Below the pieces are notes generated by a model that saw only the letters and a program-made list of their open reading frames with translations, had not been told where the DNA came from and searched no databases. A stretch of 12,594 bases of DNA from an uncultured Collinsella sp. (GTDB lineage: Bacteria > Actinomycetota > Coriobacteriia > Coriobacteriales > Coriobacteriaceae): positions 1 through 12,594 of the forward strand of contig CALHWR010000012.1 of assembly GCA_938036665.1 (NCBI GenBank), written 5' to 3'. This document shows, piece by piece, positions 1-6,196 of this stretch (position 1 is the first letter of the stretch; each line of letters begins with the position of its first letter). The translations under genes were made by a program, and so were the position numbers.

Positions 1-827
1 AGCGGCGCGTCGGTCATGCCGGCACGCTCGACCCCATGGCATCGGGTGTCATGGTGGTGGGCGTGGGTCAGGCCACCCGTCTGTTGGGCATGCTCACACT
101 CGATACCAAAAGCTACGTCGCCGACATCTCGTTTGGCGCCGAGACCAATACCGATGATGCGGAGGGCGAGGCGGTCCGCACGGTGGCTGTTGCCAACGAG
201 CTCCGCGATCCTGCCTATGCCCGTGAGCACTTGGCCGCCATGCTGGGTCCGCAGATGCAGGTGCCGCCGGCGTTTTCGGCTATCTCGGTCAATGGCGTTC
301 GCGCCTACAAGTCTGCTCGCGAGGGCAATGCGGTGGACCTACCTCCGCGCCCCGTCGAGGTCTATGCCGCCGACCTGATCGCCGTGGGCGGCGAAGGTGA
401 TACGTGTGTGTGGACCGTGGCGTTTTCGGTGAGCAAGGGCACCTATATCCGTGCGCTCGCTCGCGACTTGGGCCGCGCCTGCGAGAGCGCCGCGCACATT
501 TCCGCGCTGCGCCGCACGGCTTCCGGTGTTGTTTCCATTGGCGCTTGTCATGCGGTCGAGGAGCTTTCTCCCGAGTCCGCGGCTGGCTTTGCCCTGGATC
601 CCATTGCGGCCCTGGGCGCCACGCGTGTTGACTTGCCGGGCAATCTTGCCGAAGACCTGCTCTGCGGCCGACGCATTCCCATTGAGCGTGCGCTTGCCGA
701 TTTTGATGCCTCGAAGGCGCCTTTTGCGTTGGTGCTCGATGGGGGACTCAAGGCGCTCGCCCGCATTGAGAGTGGCCGCTTTGTCATGGAGCATGTTTTC
801 CCGCAGGCAATCGGCGGTGTTCGATGA
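1..827 (+). CDS. truB: tRNA pseudouridine(55) synthase TruB (5'-truncated by window edge)
   Basis: TruB converts U55 in the T-loop of most tRNAs to pseudouridine in the cytoplasm. The reading frame is open from base 3, so the ATG at 36 is internal. The catalytic motif GHAGTLDP begins upstream of that ATG, with its aspartate near the tenth visible residue, so roughly 35-40 N-terminal residues lie outside the window. Other family signatures follow: KSYVADISFG, the PPAFSAISVNGVRAYK segment, and SKGTYIRALARDLG. A C-terminal part fits the PUA-like RNA-binding region. The stop codon overlaps the ribF start by four bases (ATGA at 824-827), implying translational coupling. In many bacteria truB lies between rbfA and ribF, and the ribF side is seen here. 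Identity is very secure; only the true start is unknown. Confidence 0.97.
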   Translation, partial: RRVGHAGTLDPMASGVMVVGVGQATRLLGMLTLDTKSYVADISFGAETNTDDAEGEAVRTVAVANELRDPAYAREHLAAMLGPQMQVPPAFSAISVNGVRAYKSAREGNAVDLPPRPVEVYAADLIAVGGEGDTCVWTVAFSVSKGTYIRALARDLGRACESAAHISALRRTASGVVSIGACHAVEELSPESAAGFALDPIAALGATRVDLPGNLAEDLLCGRRIPIERALADFDASKAPFALVLDGGLKALARIESGRFVMEHVFPQAIGGVR

Positions 828-1831
828 TTTTATCCGCTCGCGAGCTCGCGCGTATCTTTTTCGAAGGCGAGTCGGACGAGGCTCGCATCGTTACTGCCGA
901 TGCGTTTGATGAGTGCGAGCACTTGGGTGCTGCCTCGATCGCCATTGGCGTTTTCGATGGTGTGCACCGTGGACACCAGGAACTCATCGAAGCGCTTGTC
1001 CGTGATGCCCGTGCCCATGGCTGCAAGGCGGTCGTGGTCACTTTCGATCCCGATCCGGACGTTGTGGTGAGCCCATCGCCCGCTCAAAAATTGATGACGA
1101 CGGCCGACCGTCTACATGCCCTGGCACTAACCGGGGTCGATGCGGTCGTGGCCGTTCCCTTTACGCCCGCGGTGGCGGCACTCGACCACGTCGGTTTTCT
1201 CGCACTGTTGTCACGCGTTGTCGACATTCGTTCGATTCGCGTTGGCAGCGACTTTAGGCTGGGTCGCGGCGGTGCTTCTGGTGTTGCCGAGATGCGCGCC
1301 TGGGGTGCCACGCGCGGTGTTGACGTTTATGGTCACGACCTGCTTTGCGAGGGCGGCGAGGCCATTTGCGCCACCCGCATTCGTCGCGAGCTGGGACAGG
1401 GCCATGTGGGGCTTGCTGCTGGGTTACTCGGCCGCCCGTATATGGTGCGTGGCGGTGTTATTCGCGGCCGTCACGAGGGTTCTGGCATGGGCTTTCCCAC
1501 GGCAAACCTGCAGGTTCCCGACGGCATTCAGGTGCCTGCCGATGGCGTGTATGAGGGCCTGGTGCTCGTCGATGACACCGTATGGCCTGCTGCCGTTAAC
1601 GTCGGCCTGCCGCCGACGTATGCCGACGATGCCGCTTCATCGCATCTCGAGGCTAACTTAATTGGTTATACGGGCGACCTGTACGGCGCTTTCGTTTCGC
1701 TGGCGTTTACGCGCTGGCTGCGTCCCTCGCGTGTTTTCGAATCGCTGGATGAGTTGATCTCGACCGTCGAGGGTAATATCGAGGACATTCGTCACAACTT
1801 GGGCGAGCAGGGGGTGAGCATCCGTGATTAG
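824..1831 (+). CDS. ribF: Bifunctional riboflavin kinase / FMN adenylyltransferase (FAD synthetase) RibF
   Basis: RibF makes FMN and then FAD from riboflavin and ATP. The 335-residue product has an N-terminal nucleotidyltransferase domain with IGVFDGVHRGHQ (about residues 41-52) and FDPDP. A C-terminal riboflavin kinase domain carries GMGFPTANL, GVYEGLVLVDD, VNVGLPPTY and a LEANLIGYTGDLYG segment that keeps the catalytic-type glutamate. Some adenylyltransferase motifs diverge from the form I recall for the family: DFRLGRGGASG instead of DFRFG..R.G, and ICATRIRREL instead of an ISSTxIR-like sequence. The kinase-side R.E.KF region reads LRPSRVF. The N-terminus has about 35 residues before the first motif, slightly longer than usual. 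The start is the ATG overlapping the truB stop by four bases; no strong ribosome binding site is visible, so coupling is likely. The family is secure; how efficient the FMN adenylylation half is remains uncertain. Confidence 0.94.
   Translation: MILSARELARIFFEGESDEARIVTADAFDECEHLGAASIAIGVFDGVHRGHQELIEALVRDARAHGCKAVVVTFDPDPDVVVSPSPAQKLMTTADRLHALALTGVDAVVAVPFTPAVAALDHVGFLALLSRVVDIRSIRVGSDFRLGRGGASGVAEMRAWGATRGVDVYGHDLLCEGGEAICATRIRRELGQGHVGLAAGLLGRPYMVRGGVIRGRHEGSGMGFPTANLQVPDGIQVPADGVYEGLVLVDDTVWPAAVNVGLPPTYADDAASSHLEANLIGYTGDLYGAFVSLAFTRWLRPSRVFESLDELISTVEGNIEDIRHNLGEQGVSIRD
1809..1817 (+). promoter_or_regulatory. Ribosome binding site for dnaG inside the ribF 3' end
   Basis: AGGGGGTGA matches the Shine-Dalgarno consensus and sits six bases before the GTG at 1824. 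It decides the dnaG start as GTG, which overlaps the ribF stop by eight bases. Confidence 0.7.
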
Positions 1832-3923
1832 CGATGAGGAAAAAGACCAGGTACGCGCTGCGTCCGACCTAGTTGCCATCGTGCAGGAAACGGTTGAGCT
1901 CAAGCCCCGCGGCCATGAGTTTTGGGGCTGCTGCCCCTTTCATGGCGAAAAGACGCCGTCCTTCCATATTATCCCCGCCACGCAGGTGTGGCATTGCTTT
2001 GGCTGCGGCGAAGGCGGGGATGTCTTCACTTATATCATGAAGCGCGAGAACCTGAACTTTCCCGAGTCAATCCGTTATTTAGCCGATCGCGCGGGTATTG
2101 AGCTGCACGACACCGGAGATCGCCGCGAGCGCGGTACCAAGCGAGCCCGCATCTACGATCTGTGCGCCGAGACCGCCCAGTTCTACCACACCATGCTTAT
2201 GCGCGGTAAGGACGGCCGTCCGCGTGAGTACTTTGCCAGCCGCGGCATGGGTGGCGACGTCTGCCGCCACTACTGCCTGGGCTTTGCACCGGGCCGCAAC
2301 GCGCTGGTGTCGCACCTGTCCCAGGCGGGTTTTACCCCGCAGGAGATGATCGACGCCAACGTCGCCGTGAGCCGCGGGCGCGGGCAACTAGCCGACCGCT
2401 TCTACGACCGCGTGATGTTCCCCATCTTTGACGAGCAGGGTCACAACATTGCCTTTGGTGGTCGCATCATGGGTGACGGCCAACCTAAGTACCTCAATAC
2501 CGCCGAGACGAGTGTATTTCATAAAAAGCGAAACCTCTATGGCTTTAATTGGGCCAAGGAGTTTATCGTCGCGCAAGATACCGCCATCGTGGTTGAGGGC
2601 TATACCGACTGCATCGCCTGCTGGGAGGCGGGGATTAAAAACGTCGTCGCTACGCTGGGCACGGCGTTGACGGAGCATCACGTCAAGACGCTCACCCGCT
2701 TTGCCAAGCGCATTGTGTATATGTTTGACGGTGATGCCGCGGGCCAGAAGGCCGCTCGCCGTGCGATTCAGTTTATCGAGCAGGATTCGATGGACCTGCG
2801 CTGCGTGGTGCTGCCCGACGGCAACGATCCCATGGAGTTCATCACGGCGCACGGCGGAGAGGAGCTGCAGAAACGCATCGACGCTGCCGAGCCGCTCATG
2901 GACTTCGTGTACCGTTCGCTGCAGGAGTCGAGCGACATTACCACGCCGGGCGGTCGTGCCAAGGCGCTCGAGGATGCGCTGACGCTCATCTATCCGCTGC
3001 GCGATAGCTACATGATCGATACGTACTTTATCCAGATTGCCGACCTGCTTGGCTTGGATCTGGAGACAGTGCGTGCGAGCTCGGGCCGTGTGTTTCGCGA
3101 TGTCGCCAAGCGCGAGGATGCCGAGCGCCGCCGCGAACAGAACTATGAGCGCCAGCGGGCGCAGGCTGAGCGGTCCGGCGGGACGGGCAGTCGGGCGTCG
3201 AGTTCTCGCGATACCGGTCGCGGTGCTTGGGCATCGGGCGCGACGCCGCCGGTGTCCGCGCCGGTCGAGGAAGAGCCGTACGACTATGTCCCGCTCGATG
3301 CCTACGGTGCCGCGCCCGTGGAGGCCGTCGACGACCTGCCGCCGATCGATGTGCCTGATGGTATGGGCTCTGCGCCCGCCGGTGCCCCGGCAGACGCCTC
3401 GGCCCCTATGGTGCTGACCGATTTGGAACGCAAGTCCTTGGCGGGGGAGCGTGAGCTGCTGACCATGCTCACGAGCTACCCCGACCTGTTCCGGACATAT
3501 GCCGACCGTATCTGCTCGATTGAGTGGGTGGATCCGCGCCACGAGTCGATTGCATGGGCCGTACTGGCGACGCCCCCGGGCACCGATCCCGCGGCCTGCA
3601 TGGATGCGGCTCGTGCGGTATGTCCCGAGGCGGCATCGCTTGTCAGTGCCGGTCGCATCTCGGCTACGAGCAAGCACCCCACCGAGACGAACATCGTCTT
3701 TATGCTTGACACGCTCGAGCTCTACACCATCAAGCGCCGCATGCGTGCCGCGCAGGCCAAGCTGCGCCAGGACCGTTCGCTCGATGATGAGGCCCGCCGC
3801 GCGCTGACCGTGCAGGCCGCGCAGGATTCGCATCGTCAACGCGAGCTGCAAAAGTCGATCGGCGGCGTGGCGGACCCGTTCCGTTTGATCGGTTTGGAGA
3901 CCGCGGGCACCGAACAGGCCTAG
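1824..3923 (+). CDS. dnaG: DNA primase DnaG
   Basis: DnaG synthesises RNA primers for replication and works with the replicative helicase DnaB. The 699-residue protein has the N-terminal CHC2 zinc-binding domain, with likely ligands C37, H40, C58 and C61 in CPFHGEKTPSF and HCFGCGEGGD. A primase core follows, including DRFYDRVMFPI and GRIMGDGQPKYLN. The Toprim metal-binding motifs are EGY at 258-260, TLGTA near 278-282 and DGD at 302-304. Residues about 430-528 form a low-complexity linker, first Arg/Glu/Gln-rich, then Pro/Ala/acidic. A helical C-terminal helicase-interaction region begins near LTDLERKSLAGERELL. The length exceeds the roughly 600 residues typical of the family mainly because of the linker. 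The GTG start has a good ribosome binding site and overlaps ribF by eight bases. rpoD follows 110 bases later, the classic dnaG-rpoD pairing. Confidence 0.97.
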   Translation: MISDEEKDQVRAASDLVAIVQETVELKPRGHEFWGCCPFHGEKTPSFHIIPATQVWHCFGCGEGGDVFTYIMKRENLNFPESIRYLADRAGIELHDTGDRRERGTKRARIYDLCAETAQFYHTMLMRGKDGRPREYFASRGMGGDVCRHYCLGFAPGRNALVSHLSQAGFTPQEMIDANVAVSRGRGQLADRFYDRVMFPIFDEQGHNIAFGGRIMGDGQPKYLNTAETSVFHKKRNLYGFNWAKEFIVAQDTAIVVEGYTDCIACWEAGIKNVVATLGTALTEHHVKTLTRFAKRIVYMFDGDAAGQKAARRAIQFIEQDSMDLRCVVLPDGNDPMEFITAHGGEELQKRIDAAEPLMDFVYRSLQESSDITTPGGRAKALEDALTLIYPLRDSYMIDTYFIQIADLLGLDLETVRASSGRVFRDVAKREDAERRREQNYERQRAQAERSGGTGSRASSSRDTGRGAWASGATPPVSAPVEEEPYDYVPLDAYGAAPVEAVDDLPPIDVPDGMGSAPAGAPADASAPMVLTDLERKSLAGERELLTMLTSYPDLFRTYADRICSIEWVDPRHESIAWAVLATPPGTDPAACMDAARAVCPEAASLVSAGRISATSKHPTETNIVFMLDTLELYTIKRRMRAAQAKLRQDRSLDDEARRALTVQAAQDSHRQRELQKSIGGVADPFRLIGLETAGTEQA

Positions 3924-3951
3924 ATGTTGTGGTCAACCATCGTATTCTCGC

Positions 3952-3979
3952 CTATATCCAGTCCTCTTTTTGGGTATAG
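3952..3979. repeat. Inverted repeat upstream of the rpoD promoter
   Basis: CTATATCC (3952-3959) and GGGTATAG (3972-3979) form an inverted repeat with 7 of 8 positions complementary in DNA, or eight RNA pairs counting one G-U. A 12-base pyrimidine-rich spacer separates the arms. It lies just upstream of the putative rpoD -10 at 3996, across the -35 zone, so an operator or a weak dnaG transcript hairpin are both possible. The function is inferred only from position. Confidence 0.35.
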
Positions 3980-3990
3980 ACGTCACTGTG

Positions 3991-4001
3991 TGTGCTAAAG
4001 T
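3991..4001 (+). promoter_or_regulatory. Putative extended -10 promoter of rpoD
   Basis: TGTGCTAAAGT contains a -10-like hexamer TAAAGT (3996-4001) preceded by an extended TGn element. No good -35 hexamer is seen at 16-18 bases spacing, as is common for extended -10 promoters. Transcription would start near 4008, leaving a leader of about 26 bases before the GTG start. The same TGTG-N-TAnnnT pattern occurs at 11184-11194 and 12285-12295. Confidence 0.5.
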
Positions 4002-4021
4002 ATTGAGTCCTGTGGACTATG

Positions 4022-4028
4022 AAGGGAG
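4022..4028 (+). promoter_or_regulatory. Ribosome binding site selecting the GTG start of rpoD
   Basis: AAGGGAG lies five bases before GTG at 4034. The in-frame ATG at 4019 has no purine-rich site upstream and itself abuts this motif, so GTG 4034 is the better start. Confidence 0.7.
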
Positions 4029-4033
4029 AATCT

Positions 4034-5383
4034 GTGCCAAAAAAGACTGAGAGCACGGGTACTGGGCTGGAATCCTACGTTGCAAAGCTCATGGGCAACG
4101 GCTCAAACAGGACTTCGGTAACCGAGGACGAGATTCAGGTCGCCCTAAAGGATATCGATGTAACTGATGAGCAGCTCACCGCGGTGTATTCCGCGCTGCG
4201 CAACAGCGGCATCCAGATTATCTCCGCGAGCGGTAACGACGACGCTCCCATGGACGTCGACGATGACGATAACGATACCGATGCCGACGACTTTGGTGAC
4301 GATGACGAGCACGATTCCGGCTCGCTCGACGATCACGAGCTCAAGATGGCCCGTCAGGCCGATGCCGAGATGGGCTCCTCCAAGAGCAAGAAGAAACGCA
4401 CCGTGCGCACATCCCGTTCGCGTTCGCGCGTGCGCGGTATCGATGCCTCTACGGTGATGTTGACCGGCGACCCCGTCCGCATGTACCTCAAGGAGATCGG
4501 CAAGGTCGACCTGCTGACCGCCTCCGAAGAGGTCGATCTGGCTATGAAGATCGAGGCGGGTCTCGAGGCCACCGAGAAGCTCGAGGCCGCCGAGGCGGGC
4601 GAGCTTGAGCTCACGCGTTCCGAGATGCGTCGTCTGACCCGTATCGAGAATGTCGGCCTTGAGGCCAAGCAGGCGCTCATTAGCGCCAACCTGCGTCTGG
4701 TCGTCTCCATCGCCAAGCGCTACGTCGGTCGCGGCATGCTGTTCCTGGACCTGATCCAGGAGGGCAACCTCGGCTTGATTCGCGCCGTCGAGAAGTTTGA
4801 CTACCAGAAGGGCTTCAAGTTCTCCACCTACGCAACGTGGTGGATCCGTCAGGCCATTACGCGCGCTATCGCCGACCAGGCCCGTACCATCCGTATTCCC
4901 GTGCACATGGTCGAGACCATCAACAAGCTCGTCCGCGTGCAGCGCCAGCTCCTCCAGGACCTGGGCCGCGACCCGACCCCCGAGGAGATCGGTGCCGAGA
5001 TGGACATGAGCGCCGATCGCGTCCGCGAGATCCAGAAGATCTCGCAGGAGCCCGTGTCGCTCGAAACTCCTATCGGCGAGGAAGAGGATTCCCAGCTGGG
5101 CGACTTCATCGAGGACTCTCAGGCTATCGTTCCGCCCGATGCCGCCAGCTTCTCCATGCTGCAGGAGCAGCTCACCCAGGTGCTCGATTCGCTTGCCGAT
5201 CGCGAGCGCAAGGTTATCGAGTTGCGCTTTGGCCTTGTTGACGGACATCCCCGCACGCTCGAGGAGGTCGGTCGCGAGTTTGGCGTCACGCGCGAGCGCA
5301 TTCGCCAGATCGAGTCCAAGACCCTGGCCAAGCTCCGCCACCCGAGCCGCAGCAGCAAGCTCAAAGACTATATCGAAAGCTAG
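4034..5383 (+). CDS. rpoD: Primary RNA polymerase sigma factor RpoD/SigA
   Basis: This is the sigma-70 group 1 subunit that directs RNA polymerase to housekeeping promoters. The 449-residue product starts at GTG 4034. Residues about 10-65 resemble region 1.1. An acidic Asp-rich stretch follows (about 69-100), then a basic Lys/Arg/Ser stretch (about 117-134). Region 1.2 appears as [11 protein letters not shown] (146-156). Region 2 is intact from [17 protein letters not shown] through [16 protein letters not shown] to RTIRIPVHM (about 219-292). Region 3 contains [20 protein letters not shown]. Region 4 ends with the helix-turn-helix [20 protein letters not shown] (408-427) and a [12 protein letters not shown] tail typical of primary sigma factors. 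It lies downstream of dnaG with its own probable promoter, and a strong hairpin follows the stop. Confidence 0.97.
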   Translation: MPKKTESTGTGLESYVAKLMGNGSNRTSVTEDEIQVALKDIDVTDEQLTAVYSALRNSGIQIISASGNDDAPMDVDDDDNDTDADDFGDDDEHDSGSLDDHELKMARQADAEMGSSKSKKKRTVRTSRSRSRVRGIDASTVMLTGDPVRMYLKEIGKVDLLTASEEVDLAMKIEAGLEATEKLEAAEAGELELTRSEMRRLTRIENVGLEAKQALISANLRLVVSIAKRYVGRGMLFLDLIQEGNLGLIRAVEKFDYQKGFKFSTYATWWIRQAITRAIADQARTIRIPVHMVETINKLVRVQRQLLQDLGRDPTPEEIGAEMDMSADRVREIQKISQEPVSLETPIGEEEDSQLGDFIEDSQAIVPPDAASFSMLQEQLTQVLDSLADRERKVIELRFGLVDGHPRTLEEVGREFGVTRERIRQIESKTLAKLRHPSRSSKLKDYIES

Positions 5384-5392
5384 TCAAGCAAG

Positions 5393-5429
5393 AAGCGCCC
5401 TCAAGCACATCCGCTTGGGGGCGCTTTCA
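5393..5429 (+). terminator. Intrinsic terminator of rpoD
   Basis: AAGCGCCCTCAAGC (5393-5406) pairs with GCTTGGGGGCGCTT (5413-5426) to give a 14-bp stem with one G-U and a six-base loop. A short T run follows. It starts ten bases after the rpoD stop. The T tract is short, so read-through is possible. Confidence 0.8.
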
Positions 5430-5433
5430 TGTG

Positions 5434-5457
5434 GTCATTGGGGACGTCCCCAATGAC
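5434..5457. repeat. Perfect 24-bp palindrome, possibly a REP-like dispersed element
   Basis: The half-site GTCATTGGGGAC (5434-5445) is followed immediately by its exact reverse complement (5446-5457), with GACGTC at the centre and no spacer. It is distinct from the rpoD terminator, which ends a few bases earlier. I recall similar 'TTGGGGACGTCCCC' palindromes as dispersed intergenic repeats in some bacteria, but only one copy is in this window, so the REP-like label is inference. It could also be a binding site for a dimeric protein. Confidence 0.7.
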
Positions 5458-5465
5458 TAGGTCGG

Positions 5466-5513
5466 AAAAAATCTCAAAAAAGTTCTTGCCCTAAGCTGAT
5501 TCGTCCGTATAAT
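5466..5513 (+). promoter_or_regulatory. Promoter of tRNA-Asn with UP-like A-tracts
   Basis: The -35 TTGCCC (5486-5491) and the perfect -10 TATAAT (5508-5513) are separated by 16 bases. Two A6 tracts (5466-5471 and 5476-5481) lie one helical turn apart directly upstream of the -35, where an UP element would contact the RNA polymerase alpha subunits. The predicted transcription start is near 5520, about 24 bases before the mature tRNA. Confidence 0.8.
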
Positions 5514-5543
5514 AAACTTCGTTGCTTGAGAGCACGCACCTAT

Positions 5544-5618
5544 TCCTCGGTAGCTCAATGGTAGAGCACGCGGCTGTTAACCGCGCTGTTGTAGGTTCGA
5601 GTCCTACCCGGGGAGCCA
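5544..5618 (+). tRNA. tRNA-Asn (anticodon GTT), CCA encoded
   Basis: A complete cloverleaf can be drawn. The acceptor TCCTCGG (5544-5550) pairs with CCGGGGA (5608-5614) with one G-U. The D stem is GCTC/GAGC. The anticodon stem CGCGG/CCGCG flanks the loop CTGTTAA, with anticodon GTT at 5576-5578. The T arm is GTAGG-TTCGAGT-CCTAC (5591-5607). The discriminator G at 5615 and a genome-encoded CCA (5616-5618) complete the 75-base gene. It is transcribed alone from a strong promoter and followed by a terminator. Confidence 0.97.
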
Positions 5619-5624
5619 GGTTGT

Positions 5625-5654
5625 AAAACCCGTCGCTTTTGCGGCGGGTTTTTT
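5625..5654 (+). terminator. Intrinsic terminator after tRNA-Asn
   Basis: AAAACCCGTCGC (5625-5636) pairs with GCGGCGGGTTTT (5641-5652) around a TTTT loop, with one G-U in the stem. Its 3' arm runs into a six-T tract. It begins six bases after the tRNA CCA end. Confidence 0.9.
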
Positions 5655-5812
5655 CATGCCGCGACCACTTGACTCGAACGTTGCCATATCAACATTTCGT
5701 GTCGAGGATGTAATCCCGCGACCCACCACCTCAACATGGCGCGGTCGTTGTAGAATATTGCAATGATTGCTCCCACGACATGGTGCCGCGAGCACCAGAT
5801 AAGGAGATTCTT
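5655..5812 (+). other. Leader region of the asp23-fakA-recG block with weak promoter and hairpin
   Basis: No gene is seen in these 158 bases. A -10-like TAGAAT lies at 5751-5756 without a convincing -35 partner, so promoter assignment is tentative. A small hairpin, TGGTGC (5781-5786) with GCACCA (5792-5797) and loop CGCGA, ends three bases before the ribosome binding site. It could influence translation of the first gene. A further ATG at 5780 is in frame but lies upstream of this hairpin and lacks a ribosome binding site. Confidence 0.35.
5801..5806 (+). promoter_or_regulatory. Ribosome binding site selecting the GTG start of the Asp23 gene
   Basis: AAGGAG is spaced six bases before GTG 5813. 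This favours GTG over the in-frame ATG at 5780, which has no such site. Confidence 0.75.
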
Positions 5813-6169
5813 GTGTCTGAGACCATTAACGGCAGCCTGAGCGTCTCGAACGACGTTATTGCCGATATTGCCGGTTATGCCGCGATGACGTGCTATGGCG
5901 TCGTCGGTATGGCTGAGCAGCTCCAAGGCGCCGAGAGCGTGCGCCTGCTTGCCGGTCAGCGCCTCCGCAAGGGCGTGCTTGTCTCCGCCGACGAGAACGG
6001 CCTTACGGTCGATCTTCACGTCGTGCTCGAGAACGGCGTCAACATGAAGTCCGTCTGCCACAATCTTTCGAGCTCCGTTGCCTTCGCCCTGCAGGAGATC
6101 GCCCAGATCGATCCCGCCAGCCTTAAGATCGGCATCCATATCGACGCGCTCAAGAGCCGTCTGAACTAG
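5813..6169 (+). CDS. Asp23/Gls24 family envelope stress response protein (YloU-like)
   Basis: The 118-residue product matches the Asp23/Gls24 (DUF322) family: an early VSNDVIADIAGYAAMTCYGVVGM segment, LLAGQRLRKGVLVSADENGLTVDLHVVLENGVN, and a C-terminal helix plus IGIHIDAL strand. In Firmicutes such proteins are linked to alkaline and envelope stress or act as membrane-associated partners, but the molecular role is poorly defined and no transmembrane segment is visible here. It begins at GTG 5813 and is followed 27 bases later by a FakA-type gene. This is the same pairing as yloU-yloV in Bacillus, suggesting a link with membrane lipid or envelope metabolism. The family call is strong; function beyond that is inference. 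Confidence 0.88.
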   Translation: MSETINGSLSVSNDVIADIAGYAAMTCYGVVGMAEQLQGAESVRLLAGQRLRKGVLVSADENGLTVDLHVVLENGVNMKSVCHNLSSSVAFALQEIAQIDPASLKIGIHIDALKSRLN

Positions 6170-6196
6170 CATCCGAAAACGGAGATTCAAATACCC

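Noticed and set aside
2388..3851. A 487-codon open frame on the - strand opposite dnaG
   Set aside because: It is antisense to clear DnaG motifs and has no ribosome binding site or family signature.
4145..5341. A 398-codon open frame on the - strand opposite rpoD
   Set aside because: It is a shadow of the sigma factor coding strand, with low-complexity translation and no motif.
5671..5679. GACTCGAAC, the reverse complement of the tRNA T-arm bases GTTCGAGTC, downstream of tRNA-Asn, which might hint at an attachment-site remnant
   Set aside because: Only nine bases match, the T-loop consensus is common, and no integrase or mobile gene lies nearby.
5780..5812. An 11-codon N-terminal extension of the Asp23 protein from ATG 5780
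   Set aside because: The strong ribosome binding site and spacing favour GTG 5813, and the extension overlaps a hairpin and the ribosome binding site itself.
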